Positions 6,361 through 13,842 of a stretch of 18,599 nucleotides of DNA are shown one piece after another (within the stretch, counting starts at the first letter, position 1; each line of letters opens with the position of its first letter). Location of the stretch: contig DASZCK010000063.1 of assembly GCA_035943195.1 (NCBI GenBank), positions 1 to 18,599 of the forward strand, in the 5' to 3' direction. The position numbers and the translations under genes were made by a program. Source of the DNA: DAIDKA01 sp035943195 (GTDB lineage: Bacteria > Pseudomonadota > Gammaproteobacteria > Steroidobacterales > Steroidobacteraceae). The notes below the pieces were generated by a model. The model saw only the letters and a list, made by a program, of their open reading frames with translations, was not told where the DNA came from and ran no database searches.

Positions 6361-7396
6361 CGTCCACCCACTTCGCGGGTGGGTCCGGCGGCACGCCGAG
6401 TTCCGCAAACAGCGCTCGCAGCGCCAACTGTTCCGATGGATAGCGCTGCACATATCGCGCCAGGGCGCGCGTGGCGCCCGGCGAATTGAACTTGGCGGGA
6501 TAACGACTCATCTCGTCGATTCGATAGCGCACGACGCGCCGTTGCGAGAGCACCTGCTGGCGTTGCGCCGATCCGACGGGCCACAGCCGGATGGCCAGCG
6601 TGCTGCCATAGGCTTCCAGGAGCACGGTATCGGCCTTCATCAGTGCCGCGGCAATCTGCCGGCATTGAGCCAGCACCTCGGGCACTTTGACATCCTCCAC
6701 CGAGCAGGCCCGTGACAGCGGCTGCAGCGCCGGCACGAGGGAGGACTCCGCGCCGATCACATCGAGCATGGCCGTCACGGTATCAAAGCCCTGGTGACCG
6801 GCCGCAGCAACGCTCAGGTGAGACACGATACTGTTCCAGTAGGTGGTGATGCGCGGTGCCCGGGAGAGGCCCTCGCGGATCGCCCGCCAGGGCCCATTGA
6901 CGTTGGCGCGATCAGCACGCATCAGGGCGTACAGCCACGGCATGCCATTATCGGGGTCGAGCTGCGACAGGTGCAGTTCCAGCTGGCCTGGGGCGCAGTC
7001 CGGCGTGCTTTCGCACAGCTGCAACTGCAGGAAGGCCAGATCGGCACGCTGCGGCGCGGCGGCGACGGCACGCGCCGCCAGATCCAGCGAGGTGGCCAGC
7101 GTCGATCCGCCCAGAAGGCGTGCAAACAGGGCACTTGCCGCGAGTGAGTCCGCATCGCTGCGTTTGGCGAGTTCAGTTTGCAGATGGGCCAGATTCGCCT
7201 CCTGCTGCGTCAGTTTCTGTTTCGCCTGCCGGTCTGCCTGGGTATCGGAGTTGCGGTCGGCGGCCTCCTCGTTCTGCTGCCGATGAATGCTGGCCGTATG
7301 CATGGAGTGGCGCCAGCCGGCAATCGTCGTGCAGCCCGAGGCCAGTGCCAAGGTGAGCACGGCTGCGACCCGCAGCATTTTGCGACTAGCCTGCAT
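6344..7396 (-). CDS. Putative outer-membrane lipoprotein of unknown function with coiled-coil region
   Basis: I do not recognise this 350-residue protein. Its N-terminus MLRVAAVLTLALASGCTT (residues 7-24) looks like a lipoprotein leader, with Cys22 as the lipid site; the -3 residue is Ala, not the usual Leu, so the lipobox is imperfect. Thr follows Cys, so there is no Asp +2 retention signal and the outer membrane is likely. Residues about 40-80 are rich in Gln, Glu, Asp and Lys (KQKLTQQEANLAHLQTELAK), probably a coiled coil. The rest is helical-looking and alanine/leucine rich with several cysteines (near 128, 133, 232 and 242), perhaps TPR-like repeats. The chosen ATG overlaps the end of the acyltransferase gene by 11 bases; an in-frame ATG at 7378 is an alternative. 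A longer frame to 7483 was rejected because it buries the leader. It is the last gene of the RND operon. Confidence 0.7.
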   Translation of the reverse strand: MQASRKMLRVAAVLTLALASGCTTIAGWRHSMHTASIHRQQNEEAADRNSDTQADRQAKQKLTQQEANLAHLQTELAKRSDADSLAASALFARLLGGSTLATSLDLAARAVAAAPQRADLAFLQLQLCESTPDCAPGQLELHLSQLDPDNGMPWLYALMRADRANVNGPWRAIREGLSRAPRITTYWNSIVSHLSVAAAGHQGFDTVTAMLDVIGAESSLVPALQPLSRACSVEDVKVPEVLAQCRQIAAALMKADTVLLEAYGSTLAIRLWPVGSAQRQQVLSQRRVVRYRIDEMSRYPAKFNSPGATRALARYVQRYPSEQLALRALFAELGVPPDPPAKWVDAAPGG

Positions 7397-8315
7397 ACAG
7401 TGACTTCTTGAGCTTCCAGCGCTTGTGTGACCAGGGCCAGTCGGCGGGCGCCGCCCGGATCTGCGCCTCAACCAGGCGGGCATAGCGCTCCGTGAGCGCC
7501 CCGGGGGCCAACTTCTCCCCCGGCTGAGACAGGGGTGCGCTCGAGACGAGGTAGCGACCCCGGGCGGTGCGCCGCAGGCCGACGAAGAAGGCGGGGAAGC
7601 GCGTGACCCGGGTGATCTCCTCGGTGCCCATGAAGAAGGCCGTGTCGCGGTTCATGAAGCGGGTCCAATGGCGCCGTTCGCTGGTACGCGGTTCCTGGTC
7701 GGCGACCATGGCGATGGCGCGGGGCGTGCGGCCGCCGCGCAGAATGTGCGCCAGCAGTTCCTGTGCCGGGACCAAGGTTGCACCAAAGCGAGTGCGGGCC
7801 TTGAGCATCTCACGCTGCGCCCAGCCATCGACCAGGGGTTTGTAGGCGGCCTCCAGGGGGTAGCCCAGCTGCAGGGACAACCCCAGCAGCATCCACTCCC
7901 AGTTGCACTGGTGCGCGGCCACCAGCAGCACCGGCGTGCCCGATGCCAGCGCTTCGCGCACCGGCTCGAAGCCCTCCAGGACCACCCGTTCGTTCAGTTC
8001 TTCAGGTGTCAGGTTCACCGAACGGACCACTTCCACCAGCACCTGTGCGAAGCCGCGATAGTAGTCGCGCATCAGCCGTTGCAGCTGCGCCTCATTGAGA
8101 TCGGGGAAGGATGCCGTCAGGTTCGCGCGCAGGGCGCGCTGTTCCACCCGCACCACGCGCCAGGACAGCCAGGCCAGCACATCCGCCAGCGGGTTCATGA
8201 CCCACCAGGGGAGCGCCGCCGGCAGCCGCACCCACCAGGCGGGGCGGCCTTGCGATGTCAGATCTGCCAATGCCCTGCGATCCTGAACGCCACCCGCGAA
8301 GGCGGCAATAGCCAT
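7386..8315 (-). CDS. LpxL/HtrB-family acyltransferase (lipid A or related lipid acyltransferase)
   Basis: This 309-residue protein belongs to the Kdo2-lipid A lauroyl/myristoyl transferase family, which moves an acyl chain from acyl-ACP to a lipid at the inner-membrane cytoplasmic face. The HX4E catalytic motif is clear in AAHQCNWEWM (His135, Glu140). Other family blocks are VADQEP (204-209), RDTAFFMGTEEITRVTRFPAFF (about 223-244) and the C-terminal WSHKRWK (295-301). The length matches LpxL/LpxM. The start ATG overlaps the RND pump stop by one base (TGATG), with no good separate ribosome site, so coupling is likely. Being in an efflux operon, away from any other lipid A gene, it may be a specialised paralogue that remodels the envelope or acylates a different substrate. 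Confidence 0.87.
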   Translation of the reverse strand: MAIAAFAGGVQDRRALADLTSQGRPAWWVRLPAALPWWVMNPLADVLAWLSWRVVRVEQRALRANLTASFPDLNEAQLQRLMRDYYRGFAQVLVEVVRSVNLTPEELNERVVLEGFEPVREALASGTPVLLVAAHQCNWEWMLLGLSLQLGYPLEAAYKPLVDGWAQREMLKARTRFGATLVPAQELLAHILRGGRTPRAIAMVADQEPRTSERRHWTRFMNRDTAFFMGTEEITRVTRFPAFFVGLRRTARGRYLVSSAPLSQPGEKLAPGALTERYARLVEAQIRAAPADWPWSHKRWKLKKSLYAG

Positions 8316-11300
8316 CAGGATACCGCGTGCGGCGGGGCCTTCGTAGCTGCGGGGGGTGGTGTTTCGTGCGACATCAGCACCTTTGATACGCGCGGCCCCA
8401 CCCAGCGCTCGACGTCATCCACCAGCGTGAAGACGGCCGGCACGATGACCAGAGTCAGCGCGGTAGAGGTGATGAGTCCGCCCATGACCGCGATGGACAT
8501 GGAGGAGCGGAACATTTCGCCACGGAACAACTGCAAGGCGACGGGCAGCATGCCGGCGATCATGGCCACGGTGGTCATGACAATGGGACGCGCGCGCTTG
8601 TGTCCCGCCTCCATCAGCGCCTTGGTGCGCTCGGTACCCACGCGCATTTCCTCGATGGCGAAGTCCACCAGCAGGATCGAGTTCTTGGCCACGATGCCCA
8701 TCAGCATCAGGAAGCCGATGATCACCGACAGCGACAGCGACAGGTGCGTCAGCAGCAGCGCCACGGCCGCGCCGCCCACCGACAGCGGCAGGGCCGACAG
8801 AATGGTCAGCGGCTGGAACACGCGCGCGAACAGCAGCACCAGCACGGCAAACACCATCATGATGCCGGTGCCCATCGCCAGTCCGAAGCTGGCCTCCAGC
8901 TCGTTGGCCAGCTGCGCATCGCCGGTATCCACCTCCCGCACACCCGGAGGCAGGTTCTTCATGGTCGGCAGGGCATCGACCAGTTTGACCGCAGGACCCA
9001 GTTCGGAATGATTGAGGTCGGCATCGAGCTCGACGCGACGACTCTGGTTGTAGCGCTGCACCTGGCTCGGCCCCTGGCCGAATGAAATATCGGCCACGGC
9101 CTTCAGCGGCACGGTGTGGCCGCCCGCCGCCGGCACCGGCAGGTTCTGCAAGGTGGACAGATCACGCCTGGAACTCTCAAGCAGGCTCACGCGGATGGGA
9201 ATCTGCCGGTCGGACAATGAGAACTTGGCGCCGTTTTGCGGCAGATCGCCCAAGGTCGCGATGCGGATGGTCGAACTGATGCTTTCCACCGTGACACCGA
9301 GCGCGGCCGCCAGATCCAGCCGTGGCCGGATCACGATCTCGGGTTGCTGCAGGTCGGCGTTGATGCGTGGATCGCGCAGCACGGTGAGCGTGCGCATCTC
9401 GTTCAGGACCTGCGCCGCCGTGCGATCCAGCAGTGCCGGGTCGTCGCCGGTCAGGAACAGGGTCAGATCAGCGTCACCACCCGAGGCACTGTTGACCTGG
9501 AAGTGAATGCGCGCATCAGGAATCTGGCGCAGCTCCTTCATCACCTTTTCCTCGAACGCCGCGGAGGTCTCGTGGCGTTCGCGGGCCGGAATCAGCTCCA
9601 CGTACAGCGTCGCCAGGCGCACGTCGTTATTGTCGCCGGCGTACTCCACGATGCTCTTCACTTCTGGGTACTTGCCGATGATGGCGCTCGCCCGGGCCGA
9701 GATTGCCGCCGTCTGTTCCAGCCGCACGCCCGGCGGCAGCTCGATGGAAAGCGCCGCGCTGTCGCTGTTGTCCGGCGGGAATACCGAGGTCGGCAGGAAG
9801 CGAAACGCCATGATGGACAGCGCATAGATGAGGGCGCCCGCGCCCAGGGTCTTCCAGCGGTGCTTGATGCACCAGTGCAGCAGCCCCAGATACCAGCGCA
9901 TCACCGGGCCGTCGGCATGGATCTTATGGTCACTCTTCAGGGTGAAGGCGGCGATCACCGGGGTCAGGAGCCGCGCGACCAGCAGCGAGAAGAACACCGC
10001 GGCCGCCACCGTCAGGCCGAACTGCTTGAAGAACTGGCCGATGATGCCGCCCATGAAGCTCACCGGCAGGAACACCGCGATGATGGCCGACGAGGTGGCG
10101 ACCACCGCCAGTCCGATCTGGTCGGCGGCATCCAGCGCCGCCTGGTAACCGCTCTTGCCCATATGCATGTGGCGCACGATGTTCTCAATCTCCACGATCG
10201 CATCGTCCACCAGCACGCCCGCCACCAGCGACAGCGCCAGCAGGCTTATCTGGTTGAGGGTGAAGCCCATCAGATCCATGAAGGCGAAGGTCGGAATGGC
10301 CGACAGCGGAATCGCCAGCGCCGAGATCGCCGTGGCGCGCAGGTCGCGCAGGAACAGCCACACCACCGCCACCGCCAGCAGGGATCCCTCGATCAGTGCT
10401 TCGATCGCCGTGCGGTAGGTGCGCTTGGTGAGCTCGACCGTGGTAAATACCCGCGAAATGCTGACGTTGCCGTATTCCTTCGAGACCTTGGCGATCTCGG
10501 CCTCAACCAGCTTCAGCACCTCGACGTCCGAGGCGCCTTTGCTCTTCATGACCGCGAAGGTGATGGCCGGCCGCCCATTGAGGCGCGAGATGGTGCGCAG
10601 CTCTGCTACACCGTCTGTGACCTCGGCGAAATCGCGCAGCCGGGCGGTTCCGCCAATGGGCAGAGTGATCTGGGCATCCCCGAGGGTGAGCGCGGATTGC
10701 GCGCCGCCCAGCACCCGGATGGTCTGTTCGCCACCGCCCACCTGAGCGCGGCCGCCGGCGGCATCGAGGTTCAGGTCGCGCAACTGCTGGTTGACCTGCA
10801 CCGCCGTCAGCCCCAGCGCCTGCATGCGCGCCGGGTCCAGGTCTACTCGCATCTCGCGATCGACGCCGCCGCCGCGCGATACCTGGCCGACTCCGGGGAC
10901 GGCCAGCAGCCGCTTGGTGAGCGCGTTGTCCACGAACCAGGACAGGTCCTGCTCGCTCATCTGCGTCGTGCTCACCGCGAAGTACGCGACCGGCCCGCTC
11001 GCCACCTGCACCCGCTGCACCAGCGGCTCCTGAATGCCCTGTGGCAGATCCGGGCGGACCTTGTTCACCGCGTCGCGCACGTCGGTCACGGCCCGGTCAA
11101 TGGGCGTGCCGATCTGGAACTCGATGAAGGTTTCGGCGCTGCCCTCGCTGGCGGTCGAGGAGATATTGCGCACATTGCCGATGCCGGCAACCGCGCCCTC
11201 CACTTTCTGCAGGATCTGGTTCTCGATCTCCGAGGGCGCGGCGCCCGGCTGGGAAATGAAGATGTCGACGATGGGATAGTCGATGTCCGGGTTCTGATTG

Positions 11301-11404
11301 ATCGGCAGGCGAATGAACGACACGATGCCGACGCACGTCAGCACCACGAACAGCACGACCGGTAACACCGGGTGGCGGATCGCCCAGGCGGAAATGTTGC
11401 GCAT
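8315..11404 (-). CDS. RND-type multidrug efflux pump, HAE1 family (MexB/AcrB/MdtB-like)
   Basis: The 1029-residue length matches inner-membrane RND transporters. It begins with TM1 after ISAWAIRHPV, then the periplasmic porter segments (PGVGQVSRGG around 170-180). The TM4 proton-relay acids are Asp400-Asp401 in VAGVLVDDAIVEIENI, and the TM10 relay lysine is Lys907 in GIVAKNSILLVDFA; both are needed for proton-driven export, so it looks functional and not a heavy-metal (HME) type. A large second periplasmic loop runs about 540-840. The start follows the adaptor stop by three bases; GGAAG lies nine bases before the ATG. It should export small amphiphilic compounds through a TolC-type channel, which is not encoded here. 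Substrate cannot be told from sequence. Confidence 0.94.
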   Translation of the reverse strand: MRNISAWAIRHPVLPVVLFVVLTCVGIVSFIRLPINQNPDIDYPIVDIFISQPGAAPSEIENQILQKVEGAVAGIGNVRNISSTASEGSAETFIEFQIGTPIDRAVTDVRDAVNKVRPDLPQGIQEPLVQRVQVASGPVAYFAVSTTQMSEQDLSWFVDNALTKRLLAVPGVGQVSRGGGVDREMRVDLDPARMQALGLTAVQVNQQLRDLNLDAAGGRAQVGGGEQTIRVLGGAQSALTLGDAQITLPIGGTARLRDFAEVTDGVAELRTISRLNGRPAITFAVMKSKGASDVEVLKLVEAEIAKVSKEYGNVSISRVFTTVELTKRTYRTAIEALIEGSLLAVAVVWLFLRDLRATAISALAIPLSAIPTFAFMDLMGFTLNQISLLALSLVAGVLVDDAIVEIENIVRHMHMGKSGYQAALDAADQIGLAVVATSSAIIAVFLPVSFMGGIIGQFFKQFGLTVAAAVFFSLLVARLLTPVIAAFTLKSDHKIHADGPVMRWYLGLLHWCIKHRWKTLGAGALIYALSIMAFRFLPTSVFPPDNSDSAALSIELPPGVRLEQTAAISARASAIIGKYPEVKSIVEYAGDNNDVRLATLYVELIPARERHETSAAFEEKVMKELRQIPDARIHFQVNSASGGDADLTLFLTGDDPALLDRTAAQVLNEMRTLTVLRDPRINADLQQPEIVIRPRLDLAAALGVTVESISSTIRIATLGDLPQNGAKFSLSDRQIPIRVSLLESSRRDLSTLQNLPVPAAGGHTVPLKAVADISFGQGPSQVQRYNQSRRVELDADLNHSELGPAVKLVDALPTMKNLPPGVREVDTGDAQLANELEASFGLAMGTGIMMVFAVLVLLFARVFQPLTILSALPLSVGGAAVALLLTHLSLSLSVIIGFLMLMGIVAKNSILLVDFAIEEMRVGTERTKALMEAGHKRARPIVMTTVAMIAGMLPVALQLFRGEMFRSSMSIAVMGGLITSTALTLVIVPAVFTLVDDVERWVGPRVSKVLMSHETPPPAATKAPPHAVS

Positions 11405-11407
11405 GTC

Positions 11408-12670
11408 TTACAACTTCCGCGGTGCCGCCACTTGCACGCGCTCGCCGACGCGCAGGAAGCCGGCGGCAGTCATGATCACACGCTCATTGCCCGTGAGCCC
11501 CGAGGAGATCACCAGGCCTTGGCTGTTGGTATCGGACACGTGCACGTCGCGGCGCTCGACTTTGTCACCCGAGTTCACCACCAGCACGTAGGTGCCCTTC
11601 TCATCGGACAGCACCGCGGTCTGCGGCAGCACCGGTTTCTCGCCCCGGCCCACGATCACTTCCCCGCGCGCAAACGCGCCCGGCCGCAGCTGCGGGTCCG
11701 GAGACAGCTGGATACGCACTTCACCCAGGCGCGTCTGCGGATCGATGATCGCGCCCAGCAACCGCACCTTGCCCACGAAGGGTTTTTCGACGCCGGTGAG
11801 ATAGACATCCGAGCTCTGCCCCACATGCAGACTGGGCAGGTCCTGCTCGGCCACCAGCGCGCGCATTTCGACTTCCGAGCCGCGCGCCAGGCGGAACATG
11901 GCATTGCCGCCGGGCGTCACGATCTGGCCCACTTCGGCCGCGCGCGTGAGCACCACGCCGTCGACGGGGGCACGCACCTGGGTGTGCGACAGGCGCGCCT
12001 GATACTCCGCCAGCTGCGCCGCCGCCACTTTGACTTCGGCATCGGCGGTCACCGCGGCCGCGCGGCGCTTCTCGATATCCTCTTTCGACAGGGCACCGGC
12101 GGAGGCCACGCCCTGCGCGCGACCGTACTCCGCGGTCGCCAGGGCGGCGTTGGCCTTGGCTTCCTCCAGCGACGCCGACAGCCGATCGACCTGGGGCTTG
12201 AGGATGGATTCGTCCACCTGGGCCAGCAGCTGGCCGGCCTTCACATGATCGCCGGCCTCGACAAATATCGCCGACACCCGTCCGGTCTCCCCTTCGGTGC
12301 CGATGGGCATGTCGTAGCGCGCATTGATGGTCCCGGTGAAGGCCACCGTGGAAGTGATGGGCGAAGTTCCCGGCATCGAGGCCGTGACCAGCGGAACGGT
12401 CCCTTCGGTGGTCGTGGAGCTGCCGCGGCTGGTACTGAAATACAGAGCGGTGGCGAGGCCTACCAGGACGATGGCGGCCCCCACGATAACCAGCGTGAGG
12501 CGGCCTCGCGTCCAGCGGCCGGGAGCAGTTTCGTTCACAGTGGTTTCGTCGACGTTCGCGGCATTTTGGCGCCCAATCCAGGCAATGGGCTGCTCTTCCT
12601 GCGCACTGTTTGATTCTGGTAGCGGACCCAAGTCGTCCCCCTGCTGCGGCCTCAGCCGCGCCCAAGTCAT
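11408..12670 (-). CDS. RND efflux membrane fusion protein (periplasmic adaptor)
   Basis: This 420-residue protein links the pump to an outer-membrane channel. It has a TM anchor at about 58-78 (RLTLVIVGAAIVLVGLATAL), not a lipid anchor, then a lipoyl half (VEAGDHVKAGQLLAQVDE), an alpha-helical hairpin of about 80 residues rich in Ala, Glu and Lys, the second lipoyl half (TQVRAPVDGVVLTRAAEVGQIVTPGG), a beta-barrel (QDLPSLHVGQSSDVYL onward) and a membrane-proximal domain. The roughly 55-residue hydrophilic N-terminus before the anchor is longer than usual. The ATG at 12670 has no ribosome site, whereas a TTG at codon 14 (12631) has GGGGG five bases upstream, so translation may start there and the annotated start should be treated as uncertain. 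The gene heads the operon with the RND pump. An AT-rich promoter/operator region is immediately upstream. Confidence 0.9.
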   Translation of the reverse strand: MTWARLRPQQGDDLGPLPESNSAQEEQPIAWIGRQNAANVDETTVNETAPGRWTRGRLTLVIVGAAIVLVGLATALYFSTSRGSSTTTEGTVPLVTASMPGTSPITSTVAFTGTINARYDMPIGTEGETGRVSAIFVEAGDHVKAGQLLAQVDESILKPQVDRLSASLEEAKANAALATAEYGRAQGVASAGALSKEDIEKRRAAAVTADAEVKVAAAQLAEYQARLSHTQVRAPVDGVVLTRAAEVGQIVTPGGNAMFRLARGSEVEMRALVAEQDLPSLHVGQSSDVYLTGVEKPFVGKVRLLGAIIDPQTRLGEVRIQLSPDPQLRPGAFARGEVIVGRGEKPVLPQTAVLSDEKGTYVLVVNSGDKVERRDVHVSDTNSQGLVISSGLTGNERVIMTAAGFLRVGERVQVAAPRKL

Positions 12671-12675
12671 ATGGT

Positions 12676-12687
12676 GTTATATATAAC
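12676..12687. promoter_or_regulatory. Perfect 12-base palindrome in the AT-rich region upstream of the RND operon
   Basis: GTTATATATAAC is a perfect palindrome six bases before the adaptor ATG, inside an AT-rich patch (about 12671-12693) that stands out in GC-rich DNA. On the minus strand TTGACG (12710-12705) and TTGACT (12718-12713) are good -35-like hexamers, and TATAGT (12691-12686) is a good -10-like hexamer. Their spacings are 13 and 21 bases, so neither pair is standard. A dimeric repressor site overlapping the promoter is a reasonable guess; the upstream XRE gene product is one candidate. Confidence 0.45.
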
Positions 12688-12725
12688 TATATCACCCAGG
12701 GTGCCGTCAAGTAGTCAAACACGAA

Positions 12726-12746
12726 GATGGGTCACCCCTACCCATC
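12726..12746. other. Seven-base inverted repeat (hairpin) upstream of the RND operon
   Basis: GATGGGT (12726-12732) and ACCCATC (12740-12746) are perfect complements around a seven-base loop. There is no clear T-run on either side, so it may be a transcript hairpin or a protein-binding site. It lies between the XRE gene end and the RND promoter. Confidence 0.35.
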
Positions 12747-12813
12747 CATCGGCGCCCGCTGGGAGAATCACTTGTGACAAATTGCAAGACGCCGGACCCG
12801 TCGCGCAATTGGA

Positions 12814-12838
12814 CCGGCGCCGTGCAGTTTGGTGCCGG
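12814..12838. terminator. Hairpin just downstream of the XRE gene, possible weak terminator
   Basis: CCGGCGCC (12814-12821) and GGTGCCGG (12831-12838) pair over eight positions around a nine-base loop. One position is a mismatch or wobble, depending on the strand read. It begins 16 bases after the XRE stop codon on the minus strand. No T-run follows, so termination is uncertain. Confidence 0.3.
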
Positions 12839-12853
12839 CCGATCCGCCAATAC

Positions 12854-13183
12854 TTAAGGATTTTCCGAGCTCTTACGCCAGGACATGAAACCCAGCGCTT
12901 CGGTTGCCGCGGCAAGCGGCGCCACGGGCAGCAGCGCCAGGGGGTCATTTTGCCGTGGCAATGGCTCGGGGACCAGCGAAGAAACGGAATGTCCGAGCAC
13001 GATCGCCGCCCGCCACACCACATCCAGCGGTACCCGTTGTCGCCCGGACTCGATGTTGGCGTAGGACGGCCGCGGCATTCCGATCCGGCTCGCGAGCTCC
13101 TCCTGCGTGATGCCGCGCTCCTTGCGCGCACGCTGCAGCCGCAAACCCACCTCGCGGTCGAATCCGGCTCTATCAAACTTCAT
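12854..13183 (-). CDS. XRE-family (Cro/CI-type) helix-turn-helix regulator
   Basis: This 109-residue protein has an HTH_3 domain at about residues 13-67: LRLQRARKERGITQEELASR (15-34), MPRPSYANIESGRQRVPLD (36-54) and VVWRAAIVLGHSV. The remaining C-terminal 40 residues (PEPLPRQNDPLALL...) are not a recognised domain. I chose ATG 13183, which has an AAAGGGCGG ribosome-site-like stretch just upstream; the frame stays open to 13309, but that extension reads through a palindromic control region and overlaps the divergent gene. It is transcribed away from the neighbouring small protein gene, and toward the RND operon. It could control either, or the divergent gene and itself through the palindrome at 13261-13272. 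Confidence 0.87.
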   Translation of the reverse strand: MKFDRAGFDREVGLRLQRARKERGITQEELASRIGMPRPSYANIESGRQRVPLDVVWRAAIVLGHSVSSLVPEPLPRQNDPLALLPVAPLAAATEALGFMSWRKSSENP

Positions 13184-13260
13184 GGGCCGCCCTTTGTTCT
13201 CGCCGGCAGATAGTAAGGCAGAAGTCCCAAAATGTGTATGGGCTAGACAATCATGTGCAT

Positions 13261-13272
13261 ATTGTGCACAAT
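13261..13272. promoter_or_regulatory. Perfect palindrome between the XRE gene and the divergent small gene
   Basis: ATTGTGCACAAT is a perfect 12-base palindrome, preceded by a related half-site ATGTGCAT (13253-13260). It lies 40 bases before the start of the plus-strand gene and 78 bases from the XRE start. On the plus strand GATAAT (13282-13287) resembles a -10 box, and TAGACA (13244-13249) a -35 box, but their spacing is not standard. The position between divergent genes fits an autoregulatory operator for the XRE protein. Confidence 0.45.
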
Positions 13273-13311
13273 TGATTGCCTGATAATCAACAACCTCTCC
13301 GGAGCGCACCC

Positions 13312-13833
13312 ATGACGACTCAGACCGATATGACCACTCCCACCGTTGTCGAAGGTTGGCTGCGTGACCTGGGATTGACGCCCATTCGACGTCCGGACGG
13401 CACCAATAACTGGAACATCGAGTTCACCGTCGCGGGCTCCACCACGCTGGTCATGAACGTCGTCAATCCAAAATCCATCCCGCGCGCCATCATGGTGGTG
13501 TGCGGCATGTCGCCGGTGCCCGGACATGTCACTTCATTCCTCACCCTGGATGAAGGCCAGCGCCTGTCCTTCTGGAAGGATCTGCGCACGCTGTTGAGCC
13601 GCGAATTCGTCGAGTACCAGCTTGAAGGAACCGCGGTGGTGGAATGCCCGCGCACCCTGCGCGTGACCGCCGTGCGCTTCGATGACGGTCTCACCCTGGA
13701 TTCGTTTGCCCGCAGCGTCTCATCGGTATGCAAGGCCTGCAGTGATGCGGTCGTGCACTTCACCGAGCGTCTGGGCGATCCCAATCTCCCGGCCAGCGGT
13801 GAGTTCGCCTTCAAGAAAACCCTCGCGCAGTAG
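13312..13833 (+). CDS. Small soluble protein of unknown function (possible YbjN/DUF2299-like fold)
   Basis: I do not firmly recognise this 173-residue protein. No signal peptide or membrane segment is present, so it is probably cytoplasmic. The pattern of alternating short beta strands and helices (VVEGWLRDLGLTPIR at 12-26, NWNIEFTVAGSTTLVMNVV at 33-51, DLRTLLSREFVEYQL at 90-104, TLDSFARSVSSVCKACSDAV at 128-147) recalls the YbjN/DUF2299 or type III chaperone-like fold, but that is only a guess. A CKAC pair (Cys140 and Cys143) is present, and could be redox or metal related. The start ATG 13312 has GGAG seven bases upstream; a second ATG at 13330 and an earlier frame from 13276 are less likely. 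It is divergent from the XRE regulator and ends nine bases from the convergent gene. Confidence 0.7.
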   Translation: MTTQTDMTTPTVVEGWLRDLGLTPIRRPDGTNNWNIEFTVAGSTTLVMNVVNPKSIPRAIMVVCGMSPVPGHVTSFLTLDEGQRLSFWKDLRTLLSREFVEYQLEGTAVVECPRTLRVTAVRFDDGLTLDSFARSVSSVCKACSDAVVHFTERLGDPNLPASGEFAFKKTLAQ

Positions 13834-13842
13834 CTCGGCTTG

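Noticed and set aside
7668..9011. 447-codon plus-strand open frame across the acyltransferase/RND junction
   Set aside because: Composition is unlike a real protein; it crosses two genes that are well supported on the other strand.
9236..11365. Long open frame of 709 codons on the plus strand opposite the RND pump gene
   Set aside because: Its product is dominated by Arg, His, Gln and Asp with no domain, as expected for an antisense frame in GC-rich DNA. The opposite strand codes for a full RND pump with all key residues.
13184..13309. N-terminal extension of the XRE regulator to 13309
   Set aside because: It has no ribosome site, passes through the palindromic control region and reads as an unstructured sequence. 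The ATG at 13183 fits the HTH family start.
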